Source of the DNA: Protopterus annectens
Lineage: Eukaryota > Chordata > Ceratodontiformes > Protopteridae
NCBI RefSeq assembly: GCF_019279795.1
Contig: NC_056748.1
Location: 697,357,806 to 697,421,805, forward strand
DNA length: 64,000 bases
Direction of reading: 5' to 3'
Shown here: in pieces, positions 55,590 to 64,000 of the stretch
How positions within the stretch are numbered: the stretch's first letter is position 1
Layout: each line of letters opens with the position of its first letter
Made by a program: the position numbers and the translations under genes
Notes under the pieces: generated by a model
Databases searched by the model: none
Seen by the model: the letters and a program-made list of their open reading frames with translations, nothing else
What the model was told of the DNA's origin: nothing

Positions 55590-57056
55590 CTTAAGAGTGG
55601 TGAGCTACGTCAGAGGTAGAATCCAACAAGGAAATGGCAGAAGCCTTTCCTTCAGAATCAGGAAGGTCAGAAATTGCCCGATAAGCTTGAGAAAGAAGGG
55701 CTAAAACATACCAAGTCATACAAGTCTAGCAACTGAAAGTAAAAGCTAAGGTGGCATAAGTATAAACCTTTTTGCCTAGATGTTTCATGGCTCTGTTGTC
55801 TTTGTCTGAAGGAAACAGTTTATTAGAATGCAAAAGTTAAGAAGGTTTTTCCGAAGAGACAGACGCAACAGAAGGGTCAGCAGAAGGACATTTATACAGA
55901 AATTCACAATCATCTGGCACCTTGTAAGATCTGTCATTTTTCTTGGAGGCTGGAGGCGGAGAATCAGGGGGTAACAAAGGCTGCTGAAAAGGTATCTAAG
56001 AGGGCAGCCCGGACTGGAGGAACAGCAGAGGATTTGGGAGACTCCATTTGGAGGAGTTCATAATACTTCTTCTGAACATCAGAAACCTGAGAACAATCCC
56101 ACTTGAAATATTCCATCATATGAGAAATAGTGTCCCCAAAACAGAGTTCTTCTAAGGGAGAATCTGGACTAACAGAATCCTCTTCATCAGACCGATAATC
56201 CAAGGGAGAAGGGGTCTGACAAGAGCATGCCAAAGACTCATCCCCAGAATCCAAATCCTCATCCAAAGACTCTTGCTCCCTGGGCCTCTTAAGAGGAGTA
56301 TATGACCAGGGAAGGAGCAGGTATAGAGACTCCTTAAGAAGGTTTCAAGACCATCGAAACATTAAACAACCCTGGAGTAAAATCCTGCCATTCACACTGG
56401 GGATCTTAGCAGAGGAAATATACTTTTTTTTTTCTTTTGAGGGACAACATCTGCATTAAAAGCCCTAGGAGGTTCAAACTGTTGCCAACACTATCAATGT
56501 AGTAGGAATCTCCTCCCAAACTAGAATCTGTGAAATCCCTCCAGGTCCCTCCGATATAATCATCTGAAGTTCACCCTCAAAATCTGGAGTAGATGTTTGT
56601 AGTCTCCAAAGATATACCAGAAGTCTGAACCATGCCAGCCTCCGACAATGTTGTGGCAGAGGAATCTGAAACAACAACTGGATGATTCTCTGGGCTTTCA
56701 ACAACCTCAAGAGAGATGTTGCAGAGGAGCCTGGACAGCAGCTGAACCAGACCAGAGTTTTTTGCCTTTTTCTTGGCAGGCGTCTGACTCTTGGGACAGG
56801 AAGATTCTGCCATAGTACCTTGAATCAACAACTTTAGATATTAGTGTTCTAGGTAAATGGAAAAGGAGGAGAGACAACTACATACGATCTTATGGATAAA
56901 CACTTGGCTGATAGAACACTGTATATGGTAGTGAGAAGCAAACACTGATAGAACACTGTATATGGTAGTGAGAAGCAAACACAACAGACACTGCTTGAGA
57001 CAATCTTTATAGGGAATCTGCCTCACACACAGACATTTTCCCTTTCTGGATGACAT
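55590..57056 (-). pseudogene. DIRS D gag, N-terminal and middle parts
   Basis: Starts at ATG 57056 with CLCVRQIPYKD and CLLC, aligned to CISCGKQIPHKD and CIPC of DIRS-A. The middle has DEDLDSGDESLAC, DEEDSVSPDSPLEEL and CFGDTISHMMEYFKWD, aligned to FGETLHTMREH of DIRS-A. Toward element C it reads GKKVYTYATLAF. Multiple frame breaks. A 37-bp tandem duplication lies in the N-terminal region. Confidence 0.78.
56908..56981 (-). repeat. 37-bp tandem duplication in DIRS D gag
   Basis: CTGATAGAACACTGTATATG starts at 56908 and again at 56945, identical over the unit. It shifts the gag frame after the first CxxC pairs. Confidence 0.88.
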
Positions 57057-57200
57057 GCAAACTCACAAAAAACAAAAAAAAAAAATAAAAGATAAGAATT
57101 AACTCCAATAGAGCATTTATCTGAAATACTGCTTGGTAACCATCACAGAACAGCGTTCAGACTAACATTCAATGATGGTATTCAAAATGGCGGCAAGGAA

Positions 57201-57401
57201 AGTACAGTTGTGTACACTTACCATGAATGTAGATGTTCGAGTGTATTCACTGTTGCAGTCATTACATTTGGGTAATCCTGCTGGCAGGTTGCCTTCAGTC
57301 GGCCTGACTTCCAAAGTCCTGGGGTCCTGCGTCGGCCACTGTCGCCCCTTCCCTGACATCAGGTCGTCAGGCCGACGCCATTTTCTTTAGTTTTTCTTGC
57401 C
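57201..57401. repeat. DIRS-A copy 6 left ITR
   Basis: Inverted counterpart of 62603-62787. CRE-type site decayed to TGACATCA, and the TATA-box segment (GGGGTATAAA in others) is deleted. Confidence 0.88.
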
Positions 57402-57440
57402 CCAGATGTTAGGTGCTCCCTAAAAGGGTTGCCAAAATTT

Positions 57441-57478
<38 letters not shown>
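57441..57478. repeat. (TA)n microsatellite
   Basis: TA dinucleotide run of about 38 bp inside DIRS-A copy 6; other copies have no such run here. Confidence 0.95.
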
Positions 57479-57483
<5 letters not shown>

Positions 57484-57507
57484 CATGCATTAATATAAAC
57501 TTTACCT

Positions 57508-58785
57508 TCATCTACAAGCAAATACACCACATAGGTTGTATAAATCAGAGAAAGAAAGACAGATTCCATCAGAAGAAAAGGGGGATGGTGGGTGGGTAAC
57601 CTGGACTGCAACAGTGAATACACTCGAATATTTACATTTATGGTAAGTGTACACAACTGTACTATGTTCTTCGTATTTCACTGTTGCAGTCATTACATTT
57701 GGGTAGAGTCCCAAAGCTATGGTTGGGAGGCTGGAGCTAACAGCATTAGGAGCGGCTATGAGGCCCTGCAGAACTGCAGTGGCAAAGCCTGCCCTGGATT
57801 TAGAGTAGAGTGGCAGATGATAGTGCTTTGTAAAGGTGTGCACTGAACTCCAAGTAGCAGCCTCTAAAATGTCCTTGGTAGGTACTCCCCTGAGAAAGGC
57901 TGCTGAAGTGGCTGCAGCTCTGGCTGAATGTGGCCTAATGATCTTAGGCACTGGCTTGTCATGGTGAACATAGCAGAAACGAATGCAGCGGCCTATCCAC
58001 TTTGAAATAGTCTGCTTTGAGATAGCCTTTCCTTGCGATCCTGCAGCATATGTCACTAGCAATTGCTCTTTCTGAAAACTTTGGTTCTGTCCAAGTAGAA
58101 TCTAAGCTGTCTGTGTACGTCCAAAGAATGCAGAATTATCTCACCCTTGTTCTGTGGATTTGGATAAAAAGTTGGCAGGTGAATAGTTTGACTAAGAGCC
58201 ACACTGGACACCACCTTAGGCATAAATGTTGGGTTTGTCCTGAGAGAGACCCTGTCTGGATAAAAAATGATAAAAGGTTCCACAGCCATGAGTGCCTGTA
58301 GCTCTGAACTCATCTTGCAGAAGTTATTGCTAGGAGCAGAGCTGTTTTCCAAGATAAAAACTTTATATCAGCAGTAGCAGCTGGCTCAAAAGGAGGCAGG
58401 GTGAGTTTTTCCAAGACATAGTTGAGGTCCCATGCAGGCATTGTGATCTCCTTGGAGGCCTTAAATTTTTTGCTCCTCTGAGGTACTGTTTTAATAATGG
58501 ATGAGAAAAGATTGGTGGCTCTGCCTTGTAATGAGCAGAAATGGCAGAGGCATGAATTTTAATAGATGAAAAAGATAGGCCTTTGTCCAGCATCTCAGTT
58601 AAGTATTGCAAAATCTGAAGAATATTTGGCACAGCTGTATCAGTTCCTTGTGCCTGGTTCCAAGCTCAGAATCTCTTCCATTTTCCAGCATAAGATTTTT
58701 TAGTACTAGGCCTTCTGGCTTCCAAAATGACATCCATCACAGCTTTACTGAGAGGTGTGTTTTGTATGACTACATTATCTGCCAT
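57508..58785 (-). pseudogene. DIRS-A copy 6 tyrosine recombinase
   Basis: ATG at 58785; RRPSTKKSY (one Arg changed to Lys). A small deletion at about 58310-58318 destroys the Arg I motif (reads MSSELQAL in place of SARRVSELQAL). The distal frame keeps RPHSARAAATS, with Thr changed to Ala inside the H-x-x-R box, and FTKHYHLPLY. The family stop codon is lost, so the frame runs through the ICR to 57508. Confidence 0.87.
57602..57703. repeat. DIRS-A copy 6 internal complementary region
   Basis: CTGTACT/ATGTTC joint at 57663/57664. Confidence 0.9.
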
Positions 58786-60720
58786 GCTGCCAGGTTTAAA
58801 GTCCTGAGTTGGCTGTGCAGGATCTGATTGTTTCGCTGGGACAGTAGATGAGGTATTTGAGGTAAGGTCCAAGCTGGGCATTGAGACAAGTTCCTTAGTA
58901 TTGGATACCAGTACTGGCAGGGCCAGTCTGGGGCAATCAGTATCATCTTTGGCTTTTCCTGTCTGACCTTTAGGAGTACCTTGGGGAGGACAGGCAGTGG
59001 GGGAAAGGCATATAATGATAGGTTTTTCCAGCTGAAAGATAGGGCGTCCACTTTCCATGCTTGTCTGTGATAAATCCTTGTGCAGAATCTTTTTAGGTGG
59101 TAGTTGTGAGGGGAGGCAAATAGATCTATGTCCGGGCATCCCCATTTCTTTGTTATCATGCTGAAGACTTGTGGATCCAGCTGCCACTCGTGGGGATCCA
59201 TGAGGTTTCTGCTTAGTTTGTCTGCCAGAGTATTTTTCCTTCCTGGCAGGAATTGTGCCTGCAGATGTACTTGGTAAGTCAATGCAGTGTCCCACAAGGT
59301 CATGGCTAGTCTGCAAAGGGGGTAAGAATGTGTGCCCCCCTGCTTGTTTATATACCACATGACCGTGGTGTTGTCTGTCTTTATCAGTAGTTGTCCTGGA
59401 TGAAGTAGGTCCTTGAAGGCTGTCAGGGCATTTTGAACAGCTAGCATCTCTTTTTGATTGATATGTAGATGCATTTGGTTTGAGGTCCATGCGCCCTGAA
59501 TGCATCTTCCTGCCATGTGGGCCCCCCCAGGCATAATCTGATACATCCGTTGTTAGTGTCTGACTGGCTGGGGGTAATGTGAATGGCTGTCCCTTGTTTT
59601 GGTGACATGCCTTTGCCCACCATTGAAACTCCTGTTGCAGGCAGGGGATGAGAGTAATCATAGTTTCCAGGCTGTGGCAATGTTGAGTCCAAACACTTTT
59701 TAGGTACCACTGAAGTTTCCTCATATGCAGTCTTGCATATGGAATTAGTAGGATGCAGGATGCCATGAAGCCCAAAGCCTGCATAATTTTTCTTGCAGAT
59801 AACTGGGCCTTTGTTGCCAACATTTTGAAATAGGTAGTCAGTTGCCTTTGTTTGTCTGGCATGAGATAAGCCATCTGGGCAGTTGTATTTAAGCTTGCAC
59901 CCAGGAATATTATCTCTTGAGAGGGTACTAGTTTTGATTTCTTTTCATTGACTGTGTACCCTAGGCATGTTAGAAGTCTTTTCACAAATGCCAGATGCTA
60001 TAGAAGAATGTCCTTGTTCTCTGCTTGAATTAGACAGTCGTCCAAGTAAGGATATATTTGTATTCCTCTTTGTCTGCAGAATGCAATTACTGGTGCCTGG
60101 CACTTTGTAAAGACCCTGGGCGCAGTAGATAAGCCAAAGGGCAGTGCAGAGAATTGGTAATGCATTGAGCCAGCCTTGAATCTGAGGTACCTTCTGCATA
60201 TTTGTCTGATTGGGAAATGCAGGTATACCTCTTTTAGGTCTAAAGTCACAAGCCAAGCGTTCTTGCCCAGCATGGGCAGAAGCTGCTGCAAAGTCAACAT
60301 CTTGAATTTTGGTATATCCAGGAATGTGTTCAGAATAGATAGGTCCAGTATTGGCCTCCAGGCCTTGTCCTTTCTGGGTACCAAGAATAGTCTTGAGTAA
60401 AATCCTTGTCCCTGCTCTTGCTCTGGTACTTGTTGAATGGCCCCCATGTCCATGAGGGATGAGACTTTTTTTTGTGCCTCTGCCCATTGATTTTTTGGCA
60501 GATCTGGCCAGCCGTTTGCCTTTGGCAGGGTATGGAAATGGAACTTATAGCCTTGTGACACGATATTTAGAACCACTTGTCCTGGGTTATAATGTGCCAA
60601 TTTTGAGAAACAAAGTGCTAATTTTCCCCCTAAGGGCGCTGCCAGGAGATAAGTGCTTGGTGCAGGCAGGGGGAAGTCATTGGGACTGTTTCCTGTATGG
60701 TTGTGATTTGTCTTCTCCAA
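58770..60720 (-). pseudogene. DIRS-A copy 6 pol
   Basis: Start approximate. RT is open in 60942-59998: WRPILDLS, LVTLDLKEVYLHFPI, FSALPFGLSTAPRVF, intact YPYLDD (about 60035-60055). A stop after ENKDILL breaks it. RNase H (TTDVSDYAWG, QKEMLAV, KTDNTTVMWYINKQGG) and the Dam-like part (DIDLFAS, AFPPLPVL, LIAPDWP) are open in another frame (59546-58770). The sequence after the third RNase H motif is undeleted, unlike copies 1 and 4. Confidence 0.9.
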
Positions 60721-62466
60721 CTTTGGAGGTAGAAACACCCCATTGCTTTGACATGTATGAACCTTGTGCTTGGGATCTGCCTCTAGGGCGTCTGTATCTG
60801 CCCCATTGAGGTCTGTCTGACACAGGAAAGGACCAATTCTTTGTTGGCCAGTGTCTACTAAACCTAAGTGTGGCTGTACTTGTAAAAAATCTTTGACCGT
60901 TTGCATAGATTTAGTTTTGTCCTCCATTTTCTTTAACACCAAAGTATCATGCTATAAAGGTGCATCTAATAATTTAACTTTGACATGATCAGGCAGATTT
61001 TGTTCCTTTAACCAAGCAAGCCTCCTACCTCCTAATTGCAGAACCCGTAACTGTGGCCCTGCAGGAGGCCTCCAAAGAAACAAAACTACATTGCAAAGTA
61101 TGCTTTCTAACTTGTTCAGCTGCATGAAATAAATCCTGCATTTCCTTGTTTTCTGCACATTCAGAGTTAACATTTTCTGTTTAAGCAATGTCATGACATG
61201 TTGCTGATATTTGAGCATATGAAACTGACAGTTTATGGCCCTTATAGCCAAGATAGCAGACGTGTAAACCTTTTTTCCCCATCTATCCAGTGCCCTAGAA
61301 TCTCTGTCAGAGGGGGTAGGGATTTTTGCAGCGGAAGCCTTAATTCCTTTGGGACCCTGAGAAATAGTTTCTGGGTCTGCAGCAGGGTTTTTAAATAGGA
61401 ATTTATGAGAGTCAGGAGCCCTGTAATATCTGTCAGGCTTAACAGGAGCTGGAGGTAAGGAGTCAGGAGTAAGACTAGACTCCGAAAACACATCATCTAC
61501 AATGTCTAACACAGGTGGAATGGCTAGTGGCCTGTGTTGAGGTAGTAAAAGGATATCCCTGAGTCTCTTTTTAGATTCTGAAAAATCTTGGCTCTCCCAG
61601 TGGAAATGCTCCCTCATGGTATGCAAGGTTTATCTAAAAGAATAGTCCTCTGGAGGAGAAGCTGAAGGTATAGATTCTTCAGCATCAGAATCCTCATGGG
61701 GGGAAGAGAATATTTCTGATCAGAAGAGGAATCAGAAGAAATGGAAACCTGATCTGAAGATTCATAGTTAGTCTCTTGCCTAGGCCTCTTATCAGGAGGG
61801 GGATGGGAACCCCTGATCAAGGTAATCAAGTCTTTGGCCATTTTGAGCATCTGTTTTTTGGGCATAGAGGCCTGACCACAAGGCTCTTGAGTTTGTTTCT
61901 CTGCTTTAGAAGGTGCTTTAGTCTTTGCCTTTGAAGCTGAAGTCGGTTTAATGTAAAGATGTTTTGGTCTGAATACACCTTCAGAAGCCGGGGCCTGCTC
62001 AGCGGCTCCGGACCAATCTGAAGGAATAGTATCCAAGGCTCAAATACCTTGAGTTTCCAGCAGCATGGCCGACTCCACGTGGGAGTCGGTAGCGGCCTGC
62101 TACTCTAAAGTAATGGGCATCAGGGGCTGCGAAAGCGCCTCACTGAGAACCGGCGACTGGCTTAGGAGAAGCTTCGTCGTCGGTTTTGGGCCTCGGTTGT
62201 CTATCTCTCTCCTTTTCTTTGCGTTTTTTGTGGACTCCGGTAGTCGGATGGCTATCAGACGACATTTCTGGATAATTAAACCAGCATCCAAAATAGTTTA
62301 AAGCAAAATCATGCCGATGGTTAATAGTGCGTTGGTTAAATCTAGCACAAAACCGACAACCAGAAATGTTGTGATCAGGGCCTAGGCAAGGAATACAATA
62401 AGAATGAAAATCCTTATGAGGTATTTGCTTTCCACAAGAAATACAATTATTTACTTTTTCTGACAT
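60680..62466 (-). pseudogene. DIRS-A copy 6 gag
   Basis: ATG at 62466; CISC, CIPC and CRFC in the first 45 codons. Frame breaks near 62150 and 61620. Middle blocks SKKRLRDILLLPQHRP and RYYRAPDSHKF are open in 61626-60952. An indel in the basic tail puts the last gag codons (KSMQTVKDFLQVQP) into the pol frame. Confidence 0.85.
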
Positions 62467-62602
62467 CGGTCTGGAGCAAGAAATAAGTTTCCCCAATGGG
62501 GTACTTAGCTTTATTGAAAACTTTGGATCTAAAACTCGAACACGGAAATCTCAGGAGTCGGCCGACCGGCACTTGCGAACTGCTTCTGCTTCGGGCACCG
62601 CG

Positions 62603-62787
62603 CAGCAAGAAAGACTGAAGAAAATGGCGTCGGCTGCTTCTTTTATACCCCTGACGACCTGACGTCAGGGAAGGGGCAACAGCGGCCGACGCAGGACCCA
62701 GGACTTTGGAATTCAGGCCGACTGAGGGCAACCTGCCAGCAGGATTACCCAAATGTAATGACTGCAACAGTGAAACACGTAGAACAT
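62603..62787 (-). repeat. DIRS-A copy 6 right ITR with promoter elements
   Basis: TGACGTCA at 62660-62667; GTATAAAAG at about 62640-62648 on the minus strand. Confidence 0.88.
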
Positions 62788-63387
62788 GTTCTGAGGTATG
62801 TATGTCACCTTTATGCCCTACACCTTGTGAGGAGTATATGTGTGAAGTACAATGTCTATAAATTCTAAAGGCTTTGGTATACTGACCAGATTTTGGGCTA
62901 TCCTTGGCAGGAGATCCCTTACATCAGAAATACTATAACAGTGATATGGAAGGACATCAAGAGTTAAGTGGGTACATTGATTCCCGAAATAAATTTACAT
63001 ACTTTAAGGTTACTTGGCATAAAGAAGTACTTTAAAGCTAAGCAGTTAAAAGCTCATAAACCTAACCTCAAGCAAAAGGTTATAAATCAAAGTGGAAAAG
63101 GATGATGCTGAAAAGGGAGGAGAGGTTCAAAAAAATACAAAGACTAGAATTCTGGATGGAAATCTTTATGGAAAATAATAACCAAACAGAACACTATATT
63201 TAAAATGTAGAAGAATGTACTCCAAGAACTAAGCGAAAGTGGGAACTGAAAGGGGATTTTACCAACTCAGATGTATAAGTAGGAATATATAAAATAAGTA
63301 AAAAGGCATTGGAACTTACTGGAGGAACTAAGGTACTGGGAGCAAATAACTTGCAAGGGAAAGATAAAAGATGGGGACTGACACACA
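62788..63387. other. unassigned, possibly L1 C-terminal remnant
   Basis: Plus-strand readings such as GYPWQEIPYIRNT and LLGIKKYFKAKQLKAH are weakly L1-like. If so, this may be the far flank of the L1 interrupted at 44183. Not strong. Confidence 0.25.
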
Positions 63388-64000
63388 CAGACAAACAACT
63401 GGTGCCAAAGTTTTAATTTATAACTCATTGCCAAGAAATGCATTATAGTACCACTTTGGAAAACTGCCACCAAGGCTTATAACTCCATCAATTAGACACC
63501 CCTAAGAGTTGACAAGGTAGTCAGAGATCTGGGAATGCATCTAGACAGTCATCTGGCCTTTGACCAACATGTGGTCAAGGTAGTAAGAAAATAACTCTAT
63601 TTCACCTAACTTATAAGTTAAGGACATGCCATCCAGATCCAAAGAAGTCATAGTGCCACTTTGTTTGGCTCTTATCTGACCCATCATTAAGTATATAATG
63701 CCCCCTTCAGCATATAAGTGACCAGACATATGCAACAGTTGGAATGCCCACAATAGTTTCTTACCAGGAGAATCCAGGGTATAAAGACATTGTCCTGTAC
63801 GGATAACCTTAAAGCCCTCTCTCTATACTCAGATTCTTACATTTTACTGAAAGGTGAGCTATGCCTGGCTTACAAGACATTATCGGATTCAGCTCTGATG
63901 GACCTTTTGCACACCCACAAAAAAAAAAAAAAAAAAAACCCTGCATCATAACCACTAGATATGAGGATTTAAATTTTGTTTGCAACATAAATAAGACATG
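63388..64000 (+). pseudogene. CR1 ORF2 C-terminal part, cut by window end
   Basis: Plus-strand frames read NWCQSFNL, KVVRDLGMHLDSHLAF, CLAYKTLSDSALMDLLHTH and end in NINKT. This matches the order of the CR1 copies at 28440-28850 and 51100. A run of about 19 A lies at about 63920-63938. Stops and shifts throughout. Confidence 0.8.

Larger units (their letters stand above)
44184..57200 (-). mobile_element. DIRS family D element, interrupted by nested elements
   Basis: A second-lineage DIRS element on the minus strand. Own sequence: 44184-45130, 45421-48222 and 55590-57200. It contains gag, RT, RNase H, Dam-like and YR remnants plus an ICR. Element C is inserted in its gag (48223-55589), a CR1 3' end in its YR (45131-45420), and DIRS-A copy 6 abuts its 5' side at 57201. 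Its right ITR was not found. Confidence 0.75.
57201..62787 (-). mobile_element. DIRS-A copy 6, full-length
   Basis: A 5.59-kb element, second subfamily, standard ends. Gag, pol and YR are broken. The left ITR has lost its TATA segment. A TA microsatellite has expanded between left ITR and ICR (57441-57478). It abuts the leader of DIRS D on the left; the right flank is not recognised. Confidence 0.95.

Overview
The window looks like gene-poor, repeat-saturated vertebrate DNA. No host exon, rRNA or free-standing tRNA gene could be recognised. Nearly everything assignable is a retrotransposon. The mix is abundant DIRS-type tyrosine-recombinase retrotransposons, CR1 LINEs, a tRNA-SINE with a CR1-like tail, a Penelope-like element with a GIY-YIG nuclease, and an L1 remnant. 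That mix fits a large-genome amphibian (caecilian or salamander) or a lungfish. The host assignment is inference; the element classes are read from the sequence.

The dominant component is one DIRS family, here called DIRS-A. Six nearly full-length copies all lie on the minus strand: 3782-9298, 10195-15750, 31064-36852, 38205-43691, 49921-54886 and 57201-62787, about 33 kb in total. A seventh fragment is at 1-457. Each copy runs, in its own sense, from a right inverted terminal repeat (ITR) with a TGACGTCA site and TATA box, through gag, an overlapping pol (reverse transcriptase, RNase H, Dam-like methyltransferase domain) and a tyrosine recombinase (YR), to an internal complementary region (ICR) and a left ITR. 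All copies begin AGTACAG and end GAACAT. The ICR of each contains CTGTACT directly joined to ATGTTC, the reverse complement of the two outer ends joined in a circle, as expected for DIRS replication. All copies carry stops or frameshifts.

Layout. 1-457 is a DIRS-A fragment and 458-750 a Penelope-like end. 901-1660 is a TIR-flanked element in a TA microsatellite, containing telomere-like minisatellite repeats. 1975-3320 holds degenerate LINE pieces. 3331-16323 is a single minus-strand CR1 copy split by two DIRS-A elements and a SINE. 16.3-18.5 kb is mostly unassigned. 18.5-21.8 kb holds a decayed LINE interrupted by Penelope-like sequence. 21.97-22.86 kb is a CR1 3' part. 22.9-26.9 kb is mostly unassigned. 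26.94-29.34 kb is a SINE followed by a CR1 with endonuclease and RT. 30.15-37.5 kb is a second DIRS family (E) split by a DIRS-A copy that itself hosts a dimeric SINE. 38.1-44.18 kb is an L1 split by a DIRS-A copy. 44.18-57.2 kb is a third-family element (D) holding element C, which holds a DIRS-A copy, which holds SINE and CR1 pieces. 57.2-62.8 kb is the last DIRS-A copy. 63.39-64.0 kb is a CR1 C-terminal part cut by the window end.

The nesting gives a relative chronology: L1, CR1, and DIRS D and E are oldest, then C, then DIRS-A, then the SINE and CR1 fragments inside DIRS-A.
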